Shown here: piece by piece, positions 43,820 through 52,824 of the stretch
Numbering within the stretch: the stretch's first letter is position 1
Layout: every line of letters begins with the position of its first letter
From: Bosea sp. 685
GTDB lineage: Bacteria; Pseudomonadota; Alphaproteobacteria; Rhizobiales; Beijerinckiaceae
Direction: 5' to 3'
Assembly (NCBI RefSeq): GCF_031884435.1
Contig: NZ_CP134779.1
Span: 992,001 to 1,056,000, forward strand
Length of the DNA: 64,000 nt
The notes under the pieces: generated by a model
Databases searched by the model: none
Seen by the model: the letters and a program-made list of their open reading frames with translations, nothing else
Told to the model about the DNA's origin: nothing
Program-made: the position numbers and the translations under genes

Positions 43820-44697
43820 CCACCCCCATCTGGATCGAGGCCGCGATCAATGGACCCTGGGGCAAGGAGCGTCAGCCCGGCATTCCGATTGCCATTCCCG
43901 ACATCGTCGCGGACGGCATTGCGGCGGTCGAGGCGGGGGCGGCGATCGTGCATCTTCATGTCTACGACATCGAGACCGGTCGCCAGCGCGACGATTGGCA
44001 GCTTTATGCCCGGGCGATCGAAGGCATTCGCGCCAAGGTCGACGCCATCGTCTACCCGACCATCCCGATCCTCGGCTCGGGCTATGCCGGCGACATGCTC
44101 GGCTCCGGCCGCTACACCCATCTGGAGGAGCTCGCCAAGCGCGGCCTGGTCGAATGGGGCGTGCTCGACCCCGGCTCCTGCAACTGGACGACCTTCGCCG
44201 GCATTCCCGGCGGCGAGCCCGGCTTCATCTATCAGAACCCAGGCGAGCATATCCGCGAGGGCATGGCGGTGGCCCATGCCCACAAGATCCATCCGAGCTA
44301 TGCGATTTATGAGCCCGGCTTCACGCGATTGGGCGCGGCGCTGGCCAAGGCCTATCCGGGGCTGCCGACGCCGATCTATCGCCTGATGTTCTCCGACGCT
44401 TTCGCCTGGGGCTTTCCGCCCAAGGTCTATGCGCTCGAGGCGCATCTCGCGCTCTTGGCCGAGGATGCTCCCGGCGCTCCGGTGATGATCGCGGGACTCG
44501 GTGTCGATCTCTCGGGTTTGATCGGGCCGGCCGTGGCATGCGGCGTCCATGTTCGGGCGGGGCTTGAGGATGCGCATTTCGGCTGCACCAGGACGAATGC
44601 GGAACTTGTGGCGGAAACGCTGAAGCTGGTCGAGGCGGCCGGCGGGCGTGCCGCGAGCGTAGTCGAGGTACGGGCGGATCTGGCGGCGCGGCGTTAA
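43816..44697 (+). CDS. Beta-keto acid cleavage enzyme (BKACE / DUF849)
   Basis: Protein of 293 residues. The zinc motif VHLHVYD (about residues 45-51) and the C-terminal VRAGLEDAHF are diagnostic of the 3-keto-5-aminohexanoate cleavage family, which transfers acetyl-CoA onto a beta-keto acid to give acetoacetate and a new CoA ester. IEAAINGPWGKERQPGIPI is the usual N-terminus. The ATG overlaps the doc stop. Nearby CoA ligases, MaoC and SDR could form part of the same route; the actual substrate is unknown. Confidence 0.93.
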   Translation: MTTPIWIEAAINGPWGKERQPGIPIAIPDIVADGIAAVEAGAAIVHLHVYDIETGRQRDDWQLYARAIEGIRAKVDAIVYPTIPILGSGYAGDMLGSGRYTHLEELAKRGLVEWGVLDPGSCNWTTFAGIPGGEPGFIYQNPGEHIREGMAVAHAHKIHPSYAIYEPGFTRLGAALAKAYPGLPTPIYRLMFSDAFAWGFPPKVYALEAHLALLAEDAPGAPVMIAGLGVDLSGLIGPAVACGVHVRAGLEDAHFGCTRTNAELVAETLKLVEAAGGRAASVVEVRADLAARR

Positions 44698-44839
44698 CGC
44701 CGCGGGCAAAGCAGCAGTTTTTGCCGGGCAGAGGTAATTCCTGCCCGGGTGGCCTGACGACGCATCCATAGTTATCAAGACCTTAAAGCTGGCATGGTCC
44801 CTGCTCCGGAGCGTCGAACGCCATCTCCGGAGAGCCGCG

Positions 44840-45988
44840 ATGTCCACAACCATCGGCGCCAGTGCCTCCTTGCTTCTGAATTACACCCGCAGCGGGCAGG
44901 CGGTGCTCGACGCGCAGCCCTCGCTTGCGCAGTTGCTCAGCGAGGATGCGACGACGGGTTCGCAACTCCCCGCGTCGGCGACCGTTGCCCTGTCTGACGA
45001 AGCCAAGGCCTATCTCGCCCGGACCTCGGCATCGACCACGACCGATTCCGGCGCGACCCTCGCTTCCCGCGCTGGGAATGCGCGGCAGTGGTTCGATCAG
45101 CAATATCAATCGCTCGGCATTTCCTCGGCGCTGATCGGCGGCAAGGTCGCGGTCGATCTGACCGGCCAGAGCCGCGCCACCCTGTCGGCCGTAGCCTCAA
45201 ATGCCCAGGGGCTTTTCTCCAGGGACGAGAGCGCGGCCGCGGCGACGGCGCTGCAATCACGCTTCGACGCAGCGCTGACACCGTATGCCGTTGTCGCTCG
45301 GCATACCGGGAACTATGCCGGCCTCTACGACGCCGCCCTGAACTATGTGAATGCGGCTGGTCCCGACGAACAGGCGACGAAAGCCTGGCAGGACCAGAAA
45401 CAGGCGCTGGTCGAGGGCGCTGCTGCGGCACGCGCGAACCCCGGCAAAGCGCCCGAGACCAAGAATGCGGCCGATCCCATCCAGGCGCTGCTCGGCAAGG
45501 CCTCGACCGGTGGGACCAGCACGCCGCAGACCAGCATCGCGGCGGTGGCCGCCAATGCGCGCGCGCTGCTCGATGCGCAGGCCGACAGCGCCAAGGACAA
45601 GGGTACCAAGCTGGTCTTCGACGATTCGGACAAGACCGGGCAGCAGGTCGATTTCACCGCTTTCGACAACCGGTCGCTGGCAGCGATCACGCTCAACCAG
45701 GGCTCGGCTTTCTCGGCTGGGGAGATCCGTGCCGCCAAGGCCGAGCTCGACCAACGCAACCGCGCAAGCGTGCTCGATACGTTGAAGGCGACATCCGGCG
45801 GCAGCGACAGCGCGAGCGCAAGCCTCGCCCTCGTCAACCGATACACCGCCATGAGCACCGAGGAGAAAGCTGCGCTCGGGATCAGCGACCGCTTCACCAG
45901 CCAGCTGGTCCAGACCTATCAAAGCATCCAGGCGACTCAGGGGCGGCTGGGCGGCAATGCCTCGCAGGGGCTGGCCGGCTATCTCTGA
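44840..45988 (+). CDS. Hypothetical protein, 382 residues, Ala/Ser/Thr-rich
   Basis: Not recognised. There is no signal peptide, no TM segment, no cysteine and few aromatic residues. Composition is Ala, Ser, Gln and Thr rich with mainly helical predicted character; the segments ATVALSDEAKAYLAR and ALGISDRFTSQLVQTYQSIQ look like conserved blocks near the N- and C-termini. Cysteine-free, Ala/Ser-rich composition is common in proteins exported by type I or flagellar systems, but nothing nearby encodes an exporter. GGAGAG lies ahead of ATG 44840, and the gene has the window's usual codon bias, so it is real. Confidence 0.75.
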   Translation: MSTTIGASASLLLNYTRSGQAVLDAQPSLAQLLSEDATTGSQLPASATVALSDEAKAYLARTSASTTTDSGATLASRAGNARQWFDQQYQSLGISSALIGGKVAVDLTGQSRATLSAVASNAQGLFSRDESAAAATALQSRFDAALTPYAVVARHTGNYAGLYDAALNYVNAAGPDEQATKAWQDQKQALVEGAAAARANPGKAPETKNAADPIQALLGKASTGGTSTPQTSIAAVAANARALLDAQADSAKDKGTKLVFDDSDKTGQQVDFTAFDNRSLAAITLNQGSAFSAGEIRAAKAELDQRNRASVLDTLKATSGGSDSASASLALVNRYTAMSTEEKAALGISDRFTSQLVQTYQSIQATQGRLGGNASQGLAGYL

Positions 45989-46103
45989 TCGGCAAGTGCA
46001 GCAGAGACGCGCCTCTCGCGACTGAGACGATCGGCTGCACTGGCGTTCGCGCCGCGCCGGCCTACATGGGGATGACAACCACCAGAACGGTCCGTCACGC
46101 CCC

Positions 46104-47471
46104 ATGTCCGACCACGACAGCGAAGCCAACCGCTTTTCCGCCCGCGCCGCGCGCTATGCTCGCGTCGGGGCCAATGTCGGCGGGGTCGCGGCGCGCATCG
46201 CCGGTACGCGGTTGTTCGGGCTGGATGGCCGTAACGCCAGCAATGCCGAGGCGCTGGCCAAGGCGCTGGGCGGGCTGAAGGGCCCGATCATGAAGGTGGC
46301 GCAACTCGTCGCCACGATTCCCGACGTAGTGCCGCCGGAATACGCCGCCGAATTGCAGAAGCTGCAATCGCAGGCGCCGCCGATGGGCGCGGCTTTCGTC
46401 AAGCGCCGGATGATGGCCGAGCTCGGGCCGCAATGGCGCGAGCGTTTCGCCGAGTTCGATCTGAAGCCGGCGGCGGCGGCCTCGCTGGGGCAGGTGCACC
46501 GCGCCACCACGCTTGAGGGCGTCGCGCTCGCCTGCAAGCTGCAATATCCCGATATGGAATCGGCCGTGGAGGCCGACATCTCCCAGCTCGGCATCCTGTT
46601 CGCCTTGCACCGGCGGATGGACCCGGTGATCGACACGACCGAGATCGCCAAGGAGATCGGCGCCAGGGTGCGCGAGGAGCTCGATTACATTCGCGAGGCG
46701 AAGCATATCGCGCTCTACCAGGAGATCCTGACTGACACGCCGGAGGTGCGGGTACCCCGGCTCGAAGCCTCGCTGTCGACGCGCAGGCTCCTGACCATGC
46801 ATTGGCTCGAGGGCAGCCCGATCCTGTCCCATAAGCAGGACGACCAGGAGGCGCGCGACCGCATCTCGACCGCGATGTTCAAAGCCTGGTGGCGGCCCTT
46901 CAGCCATCATGGCGTCATCCATGGCGATCCGCATCTGGGGAACTACACCGTTTTTTCAGAGGGTGACGCGCCGGCCGGCATCAACCTGCTCGACTATGGC
47001 TGCATCCGCATCTTCCCGCCGAGCTTCGTCGGCGGCGTGGTCGATCTCTATCGCGGCCTGCTCGAGGGCGACGCCGCCCGTGTCGTCCATGCCTATGAGA
47101 CCTGGGGCTTCAAGGGGCTGACCAAGGATCTCGTCGACACGCTGAACATCTGGGCGCGCTTCATCTACGGGCCGCTGCTGGAGGATCGGACGCGCCGCAT
47201 TGCCGAAGGCGTCAGCCCGGCCGAGTACGGTCGGAAGCAGGCCTTCCAGGTGCATCAGGCCCTGAAGCAGCGTGGGCCGGTGACCGTGCCGCGCGAATTC
47301 GTCTTCATGGACCGGGCCGCGATCGGGCTCGGCGGCGTCTTCCTGCATCTCGACGCCGAGCTGAATTTCCATCGCCTGTTCGAGGCGGAGATCGAGGGGT
47401 TTTCGGTGGAGACGGTAACGTCGAAGCAGAGACAAGCGCTTGTCTCTGCTGGATTAAAGGGGGAGGCCTGA
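46104..47471 (+). CDS. ABC1/UbiB-family atypical protein kinase-like
   Basis: Protein of 455 residues. Family features: GPIMKVAQLVATIPD (KxGQ-type motif with Ala in place of Gly, about residues 59-73), the alanine-rich loop AAAASLGQVH, the catalytic VIHGDPHLGNY and the metal-binding DYG (about 298). These proteins support ubiquinone synthesis or act on isoprenoid lipids. The start is ATG 46104; a repeat-free 115-base gap separates it from the unknown protein. It is convergent with a small gene at 47477. Confidence 0.91.
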   Translation: MSDHDSEANRFSARAARYARVGANVGGVAARIAGTRLFGLDGRNASNAEALAKALGGLKGPIMKVAQLVATIPDVVPPEYAAELQKLQSQAPPMGAAFVKRRMMAELGPQWRERFAEFDLKPAAAASLGQVHRATTLEGVALACKLQYPDMESAVEADISQLGILFALHRRMDPVIDTTEIAKEIGARVREELDYIREAKHIALYQEILTDTPEVRVPRLEASLSTRRLLTMHWLEGSPILSHKQDDQEARDRISTAMFKAWWRPFSHHGVIHGDPHLGNYTVFSEGDAPAGINLLDYGCIRIFPPSFVGGVVDLYRGLLEGDAARVVHAYETWGFKGLTKDLVDTLNIWARFIYGPLLEDRTRRIAEGVSPAEYGRKQAFQVHQALKQRGPVTVPREFVFMDRAAIGLGGVFLHLDAELNFHRLFEAEIEGFSVETVTSKQRQALVSAGLKGEA

Positions 47472-47476
47472 CCCGT

Positions 47477-47704
47477 TCAGTTGCCGCCTCCTCCAACGTC
47501 GCTTTCGCCGGTGAACGAAGCGCGCGTGCCGTCCTCATTGTAGCCGCCAGCATGGCGCCGACGCCAAGCCGCGATGTCCTCGTCATCGCGTTTCGTTTGC
47601 TCACGCGCTTCAGCGAACCAGCGCTTGCCCTTCTCGATCAGCGCTGCGGCATCAGCCTCGGCGCGTTCAAGCTCGCCCTCGGGCGATTGTGGAATAGGGC
47701 TCAT
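47477..47704 (-). CDS. Small hypothetical protein
   Basis: Protein of 75 residues: an acidic, helical N-terminal half (ELERAEADAAALIEKGKRWF) and a Gly-rich end. No known domain and no signal peptide. GAGAGG lies nine bases ahead of ATG 47704, and codon use fits the region. It is convergent with the ABC1 kinase, six bases apart. Likely real, function unknown. Confidence 0.6.
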   Translation of the reverse strand: MSPIPQSPEGELERAEADAAALIEKGKRWFAEAREQTKRDDEDIAAWRRRHAGGYNEDGTRASFTGESDVGGGGN

Positions 47705-48025
47705 TCGACCTCTCTGCCAATGCGCTGCCGAAGGCTATCTGGAATTCCTCTGCGAAAACTTGATGCGACCCACGAATCCAGGCTGTTTCAAACGAGCAAG
47801 CCGCTGTTCGGATTTGACCGCGCGCTGAGGAGGCATCAGTTCCATCGCGGCATATGAGTTTTTTGCCATTTAAATCGATTTACATGGCCTCTTTGTCGAG
47901 CTAGAGCGGCGCCCAGCTTGGCTTCTGGCTTTCCTAGGGGCAGGCCGGAGCGGGGCGTCCGTTGCCGACCTCACGCGGGTGCGCTACAGGCTTTGGAACC
48001 GTCTTGTTATCTTCAGGATCAGACC
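47705..48025. other. Intergenic region, 321 bases
   Basis: Divergent promoter space between the small hypothetical gene and the cytochrome oxidase subunit IV gene. It contains an AT-rich stretch near 47857-47886 (ttttttgccatttaaatcga) that may hold a promoter. No convincing reading frame or hairpin was seen. Confidence 0.5.
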
Positions 48026-48313
48026 ATGGCCGATCACGGGCATCACGCCACCGACATTCCGCAGATGGACTACGCCGAGCATGAGCGGACCTATCAGGGC
48101 TTCATGCATTTCGCCGAGGTCGGCACCGTCGCGTGCCTCGCCATCGTCGCGGCGCTGGCGGTGGGCGGCACCAAGCATGCCTGGGGTATCGCCCTCATCG
48201 GTACGCTGCTGACGCTGGTTGGCACGGCTGTCGGCATCGCATCGAAATCGCTCGCCTGGAAGGCTCCGGCCGTTCCCTTCGTGCTGATGATGGTTGCGCT
48301 CGTTCTCCTGTAA
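48026..48313 (+). CDS. aa3-type cytochrome c oxidase subunit IV
   Basis: Protein of 95 residues. The family signature MDYAEHERTYQGFMHFAEVG (residues 14-33) is intact, followed by two TM helices (CLAIVAALAVGG and GIALIGTLLTLVG) and a hydrophobic C-terminal end. This small subunit of alphaproteobacterial aa3 oxidases is often encoded beside transhydrogenase genes, as here. A His-rich tip (HGHHATD) precedes. ATG 48026 follows CAGGATC. Confidence 0.88.
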   Translation: MADHGHHATDIPQMDYAEHERTYQGFMHFAEVGTVACLAIVAALAVGGTKHAWGIALIGTLLTLVGTAVGIASKSLAWKAPAVPFVLMMVALVLL

Positions 48314-48351
48314 GATCCGCCTCCGCCAAGCCTGAAAGGCCTCGCCCTGCC

Positions 48352-49515
48352 ATGCGCATTGCTGTGCCAGCCGAAACGCAAGGGGCGGAAACCCGCGTCG
48401 CCGTGACGCCGGAGACCGTCCGCAAGTTCATCGGCCTCGGGGCCGAAATCGTGGTCGAGAAGGGCGCCGGGCTCGCTTCCGGCATCAATGACGCCGATTA
48501 TGAGGCGGCTGGCGCAAGCATCGCCAAGAACGCCAAGGAAGCGCTCAAGGGCGCGGCGATCGTGCTCAAGGTGCGCCGCCCGGCCGAAACCGAGATCGCT
48601 GGCCTTCCCTCCGGCGCGCTCGTCGTCGGCATCATGGACCCCTATGGCAATGAGGCTGCGGTCGAGGCCCTGGCCAAGGCCAAGGTCGCGGCCTTCGCGA
48701 TGGAGTTCATGCCGCGCATCACCCGCGCGCAGGTCATGGACGTGCTTTCCTCGCAGGCCAACCTCGCCGGCTATCGCGCGGTGATCGACGGCGCGGCCGA
48801 ATATGGCCGGGCGCTGCCGATGATGATGACGGCAGCCGGCACGGTTCCCGCCGCGCGCATCTTCATCATGGGTGTCGGCGTTGCCGGACTGCAGGCGATC
48901 GCGACGGCGCGGCGCCTTGGCGCGATCGTGACCGCGACCGATGTGCGCCCCGCCACCAAGGAGCAGGTCGAATCGCTCGGCGCGAAGTTCCTGGCCGTCG
49001 AGGATGACGAGTTCAAGCAGGCGCAGACGGCCGGCGGCTACGCCAAGGAAATGTCCAAGGAATACCAGGCCAAGCAGGCCGAGCTGACGGCGAGCCACAT
49101 CGCCAAGCAGGACATCGTCATCACCACGGCGCTGATCCCGGGGCGTCCCGCACCGAAGCTGATCTCCAAGGCGATGGTCGAGAGCATGAAGGCTGGTTCC
49201 GTGATCGTCGATCTCGCGGTCGAGCGCGGCGGCAATTGCGAACTCGCCAAGCCCGGCGAAATCGCGGTTACGCCCAATGGCGTCAAGATCGTCGGCCATC
49301 TCAACGTGCCCGGCCGCCTGGCCGCGACCTCGTCGCAGCTCTACGCCAAGAACCTCTTCGCCTTCGTCGAGACGCTGATCGACAAGGACACGAAGGCGCT
49401 TGCGGTGAACTGGGACGACGAATTGGTGAAGGCGACCGCCTTGACCAAGGACGGCGCGGTGATCCATCCGAATTTCGCGCCGAAGCCTGCGCCTGTCGTC
49501 GAGGGGAGCGTCTAA
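48352..49515 (+). CDS. pntAA: NAD(P) transhydrogenase subunit alpha, part 1 (domain I)
   Basis: Protein of 387 residues. [20 protein letters not shown] at the start, the NAD-binding [18 protein letters not shown] (around residues 172-189) and [14 protein letters not shown] are characteristic of the soluble NAD(H)-binding domain I. In alphaproteobacteria the alpha subunit is split into PntAA and PntAB. The gene precedes pntAB by one base. It couples proton entry to NADPH formation. Confidence 0.95.
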   Translation: MRIAVPAETQGAETRVAVTPETVRKFIGLGAEIVVEKGAGLASGINDADYEAAGASIAKNAKEALKGAAIVLKVRRPAETEIAGLPSGALVVGIMDPYGNEAAVEALAKAKVAAFAMEFMPRITRAQVMDVLSSQANLAGYRAVIDGAAEYGRALPMMMTAAGTVPAARIFIMGVGVAGLQAIATARRLGAIVTATDVRPATKEQVESLGAKFLAVEDDEFKQAQTAGGYAKEMSKEYQAKQAELTASHIAKQDIVITTALIPGRPAPKLISKAMVESMKAGSVIVDLAVERGGNCELAKPGEIAVTPNGVKIVGHLNVPGRLAATSSQLYAKNLFAFVETLIDKDTKALAVNWDDELVKATALTKDGAVIHPNFAPKPAPVVEGSV

Positions 49516-49516
49516 C

Positions 49517-49948
49517 ATGGCCAATCCGACACCCGAACAGGCGCTCGAACAGGCCCGCTCCGCCGCCGTGCTGGCGAAGCAGGCGGCTGAGCTCGCCGAG
49601 AAATACGCCGAGCAGGCCGCCGCGGCGGCAAGCGTCGCGACAGGCGTCGATCCGACGGTGTTTCGCCTCGCGATCTTCGTCCTCGCCGTCTTCGTCGGCT
49701 ATTACGTGGTCTGGTCGGTGACGCCGGCGCTGCACACGCCGCTGATGTCGGTCACCAATGCGATCTCCTCTGTCATCGTCGTCGGCGCGCTGCTCGCGGT
49801 CGGCGTCCAGGCCGCCCCGGCGCTGGGCGACGGCCCGGTCTGGGCCAAGCTCTTCGGCTTCGTGGCGCTGATCCTGGCTTCGGTGAACATCTTCGGCGGC
49901 TTCCTCGTCACCGAGCGCATGCTTTCGATGTACAAGAAGAAGGGCTGA
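49517..49948 (+). CDS. pntAB: NAD(P) transhydrogenase subunit alpha, part 2 (membrane)
   Basis: Protein of 143 residues. A helical Ala/Glu/Gln-rich N-terminus (residues 1-45) is followed by TM segments [20 protein letters not shown], a central [13 protein letters not shown] and [15 protein letters not shown] ending in [11 protein letters not shown]. The middle contains [13 protein letters not shown], the family's conserved proton-path segment. It lies one base after pntAA and six before pntB. Confidence 0.94.
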   Translation: MANPTPEQALEQARSAAVLAKQAAELAEKYAEQAAAAASVATGVDPTVFRLAIFVLAVFVGYYVVWSVTPALHTPLMSVTNAISSVIVVGALLAVGVQAAPALGDGPVWAKLFGFVALILASVNIFGGFLVTERMLSMYKKKG

Positions 49949-49954
49949 GCGCCG

Positions 49955-51361
49955 ATGGCCGCCAATCTCTCCGCCCTGCTTTACGTCGTCTCCGGCGTCC
50001 TGTTCATCATGGCCCTGCGGGGCCTGTCGCACCCGACCACCTCCCGCCAGGGCAATTTCTACGGCATGATCGGGATGGGCATCGCCATCCTGACGACCGT
50101 GGTGTTCTTTCCGCCGTCGGGCTTCTCCGGTTGGTTCCTGGTCGTGCTGGGCATCGCCATCGGCGGCGGCATCGGCGCCTTTATGGCCCGGCGCGTTCAG
50201 ATGACGCAGATGCCGCAGCTCGTGGCCTTCTTCCACTCGCTGGTGGGTCTGGCGGCGGTGCTGGTCGCCGCGGCCGCGCTCTATGCTCCGAGCGCCTTCG
50301 GCATCGGCGAGGCCGGCCATATCCATGGCGGCAGCCTGTTCGAGATGGGGCTCGGCGTCGCCATCGGCGCGATCACCTTCACCGGTTCGATCATCGCCTT
50401 CCTCAAGCTCGACGGGCGCATGAGCGGCAAGCCGATCATGCTGCCGCAGCGCCATGGCATCAATATCGGGCTCGGTGTCGCGCTCGTCGTGCTGCTGCTG
50501 GTCTTCATCAAGACCGAGAGCCATGTCGTGTTCTGGCTGATCGTGCTGGTCTCGTTCGCGCTCGGCGTGCTCCTGATCATCCCGATCGGCGGCGCGGACA
50601 TGCCCGTCGTCGTTTCGATGCTGAACTCCTATTCCGGTTGGGCTGCTGCAGGCATCGGCTTCACGCTCGGCAACATGGCGCTGATCATTACCGGCGCGCT
50701 GGTCGGATCGTCGGGCGCGATTCTGTCCTACATCATGTGCAAGGCAATGAACCGGAGCTTCATCTCCGTCATCCTCGGCGGTTTCGGTGGCGACGATGCC
50801 GCGGCTGGCGCAGCTGGCGCGGTCGAGGCGAGGCCGGTCAAGCAAGGTTCTGCCGACGACGCCGCCTACATCATGAAGAATGCCGCCAAGGTCATCATCG
50901 TGCCCGGCTACGGCATGGCGGTGGCGCAGGCCCAGCACACGCTGCGCGAGATGGCCGATCTGCTGAAGAAGGAGGGCGTCGAGGTGAAATACGCCATCCA
51001 TCCGGTGGCGGGCCGCATGCCTGGCCATATGAACGTGCTGCTGGCCGAAGCCAACGTGCCCTATGACGAGGTCTTCGAGCTCGAGGACATCAACTCGGAG
51101 TTCGGCCAGGCCGACGTCGCCTTCGTCATCGGCGCCAACGACGTCACCAACCCCGCCGCGAAGACCGACAAGTCTTCGCCGATCTATGGCATGCCGATCC
51201 TCGATGTCGAGAAGGCCAAGACCGTGCTCTTCATTAAGCGCGGCATGGCGGCCGGCTATGCCGGCGTCGAGAACGAGCTGTTCTTCAGGCCCAACACGAT
51301 GATGCTGTTCGGCGATGCCAAGAAGGTCACCGACGACATCGTCAAGGCGATGGCGCACTGA
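49955..51361 (+). CDS. pntB: NAD(P) transhydrogenase subunit beta
   Basis: Protein of 468 residues. The N-terminal eight or so TM helices contain MPQLVAFFHSLVGLAAV and GGADMPVVVSMLNSYSGWAA; the C-terminal NADP-binding domain III has VIIVPGYGMAVAQAQH (about 312-327), HPVAGRMPGHMNVLLAEA and IGANDVTNPAAK. All signature blocks are present. A strong terminator lies 29 bases after the stop. Confidence 0.96.
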   Translation: MAANLSALLYVVSGVLFIMALRGLSHPTTSRQGNFYGMIGMGIAILTTVVFFPPSGFSGWFLVVLGIAIGGGIGAFMARRVQMTQMPQLVAFFHSLVGLAAVLVAAAALYAPSAFGIGEAGHIHGGSLFEMGLGVAIGAITFTGSIIAFLKLDGRMSGKPIMLPQRHGINIGLGVALVVLLLVFIKTESHVVFWLIVLVSFALGVLLIIPIGGADMPVVVSMLNSYSGWAAAGIGFTLGNMALIITGALVGSSGAILSYIMCKAMNRSFISVILGGFGGDDAAAGAAGAVEARPVKQGSADDAAYIMKNAAKVIIVPGYGMAVAQAQHTLREMADLLKKEGVEVKYAIHPVAGRMPGHMNVLLAEANVPYDEVFELEDINSEFGQADVAFVIGANDVTNPAAKTDKSSPIYGMPILDVEKAKTVLFIKRGMAAGYAGVENELFFRPNTMMLFGDAKKVTDDIVKAMAH

Positions 51362-51389
51362 CGCTGCCGCGCGGGCATCACAATGCTGC

Positions 51390-51418
51390 AAAGGGCCGGC
51401 TTCATGCCGGCCCTTTTC
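51390..51418 (+). terminator. Rho-independent terminator of the pnt operon
   Basis: AAAGGGCCGGC-ttcat-GCCGGCCCTTT: an 11-bp perfect stem, five-base loop, ending in TTTT. It lies 29 bases beyond the pntB stop and is the clearest intrinsic terminator on the plus strand in this window. It also shows that an N-terminal extension of the GNAT frame through here is not translated. Confidence 0.88.
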
Positions 51419-51451
51419 GTATGGAGTTCTTCTCTCGTTGGGGTTCTTGCG

Positions 51452-51931
51452 GTGACACTCTCCATCCGCCCGATGCTGGCGAGCGACAGGCCCGCCGTGC
51501 TGGCTCTGCTGCTCGAACTGACGGCCCATGAGGCGATGCTGAGCGCGGAGCGCGCGACGGGGCCCGCTGCTGCCGCAGCCTGCCTCAGTGACGATGCGGA
51601 AAAGGCCGCCGAGCATGGCGGCGCCCAGATCGTTGTCCAGCGGGGGGATGAGGTCGTCGGCTATCTGGCGCTGCGGCTCGGGCGCATCGGCCCCTTCGTG
51701 CATGAGTATTTGCGCGACCATGTCTATATCGAGAACATCGTGGTCGCGGCGGCTTGCCGGGGAACCGGGATCGGGCAGCTCCTGCTGGCGGAGGCGGAGC
51801 GTTTTGCCCGCGAGGCCGGCTGCAAGGCGCTCCATCTCAGCGTCCTGGAGGGCAACGATATGGCGCTGACCGCCTATCGCCGCGCCGGCTTCGGCAGTTT
51901 CGCGCTGGAAATGGCCAAGGTTCTCGATTGA
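51452..51931 (+). CDS. GNAT-family N-acetyltransferase
   Basis: Protein of 159 residues. LSIRPMLASDRPAVLALLLE opens the fold; YIENIVVAAACRGTGIGQLL (around residues 93-112) is the acetyl-CoA motif A with R/Q-x-x-G-x-G/A, and TAYRRAGF ends motif B. Closest in layout to diamine/polyamine N-acetyltransferases (VHEYLRDHVYIEN). The GTG at 51452 was chosen because the longer frame begins inside the pnt terminator. Confidence 0.88.
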   Translation: MTLSIRPMLASDRPAVLALLLELTAHEAMLSAERATGPAAAAACLSDDAEKAAEHGGAQIVVQRGDEVVGYLALRLGRIGPFVHEYLRDHVYIENIVVAAACRGTGIGQLLLAEAERFAREAGCKALHLSVLEGNDMALTAYRRAGFGSFALEMAKVLD

Positions 51932-51971
51932 GCGTCGCGAGACCGCCATGGTGGCGGGGGAGGATGATCGC

Positions 51972-52817
51972 ATGAAACTGCTCGGCCGCCTCCTGCTTGT
52001 TGCCTGCGCGCTCTATCTCGCTGGACTGGCCGTCCTCTTCGTCAGGCAGCGCGACCTGATGTATCCGCGCGATCCGGTGCGTGCCGATATTGCTTCAGCG
52101 AAGCTGCCGGGCGCGGTGGAGGTTCCGCTGACGACGGCCGATGGCGAGAGGCTGGTGGCCTGGCTCGTGCCGCCACGCGCGGGCAAGCCCGTGCTGCTGT
52201 TCTTCCACGGCAATGCCGGCAATTTCGACAGGCCGATCCGCCAGGCCCGTTTCCGGGCGCTGACGGAGGACGGCACCGGCCTCCTCGCGGTGAATTATCG
52301 CGGCTATGGCGGCTCGACCGGCAGCCCGACGGAGGAGGGCCTCCATCTCGATGCGCGCGCCGCCTATGGCGAGGCGGCGGAGCGCTTCGGCGCGGCGCGG
52401 CTGGTCGGCTACGGCGAATCGCTGGGCACCGGCGTCGTGCTGCAGCTCGCGGCGGAGGTCCCGCTCTCGGCGGTCATCCTGGAGGCGCCCTATCTCTCGA
52501 CGGCCGCGGTGGCGCAGGAGATCTATCCTTACGTGCCGATCCGGCTCGTGATGCTGGATCAGTTCCGCTCGGAGGCGGTGATCGGGCGGGTGCGTGCGCC
52601 GCTGCTCGTGCTGCATGGCGAGCGCGACCGCGTGATCCCGTTCAGGCAGGGGCAGGCGCTTTACGAGATGGCGAACCCGCCCAAGCGCTTCATCCGCTTT
52701 CCGGCGGGCCACCATGAGGATCTCCCGAACTGGGGCTCAGTGCCCGAGATCCGGCGTTTCCTCGCGGATATGGCGAGCGGCGCTCTGGCGGGCGCTGAGA
52801 GCCGCACGATCGAATAG
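51972..52817 (+). CDS. Membrane-anchored alpha/beta hydrolase (YfhR/BEM46-like)
   Basis: Protein of 281 residues. One N-terminal TM anchor (LLLVACALYLAGLAVLFV), then FFHGNAGN oxyanion loop, VNYRGYGGS, nucleophile GYGESLGTG (Ser about residue 152), acid in HGERDRVIP and histidine in AGHHEDL. All triad residues are present. ATG 51972 follows GGGAGGAT; ATG 51948 is open but poorly spaced. Function in the family is poorly known. Confidence 0.88.
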   Translation: MKLLGRLLLVACALYLAGLAVLFVRQRDLMYPRDPVRADIASAKLPGAVEVPLTTADGERLVAWLVPPRAGKPVLLFFHGNAGNFDRPIRQARFRALTEDGTGLLAVNYRGYGGSTGSPTEEGLHLDARAAYGEAAERFGAARLVGYGESLGTGVVLQLAAEVPLSAVILEAPYLSTAAVAQEIYPYVPIRLVMLDQFRSEAVIGRVRAPLLVLHGERDRVIPFRQGQALYEMANPPKRFIRFPAGHHEDLPNWGSVPEIRRFLADMASGALAGAESRTIE

Positions 52818-52824
52818 GGGCGGC

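Noticed and set aside
47552..47857. A 101-codon plus-strand frame overlapping the small hypothetical gene
   Set aside because: The opposite-strand gene has a better ribosome site and a coherent helical translation; this frame shows no family features.
51383..51451. Longer N-terminus of the GNAT protein
   Set aside because: It would begin inside the strong pnt terminator hairpin, and family similarity begins only after the GTG at 51452.
49301..51973. An 890-codon minus-strand open frame across the transhydrogenase genes
   Set aside because: Antisense shadow of pntAA-pntAB-pntB and GNAT, which are unambiguous; translation is His/Arg/Asp-rich shadow sequence.
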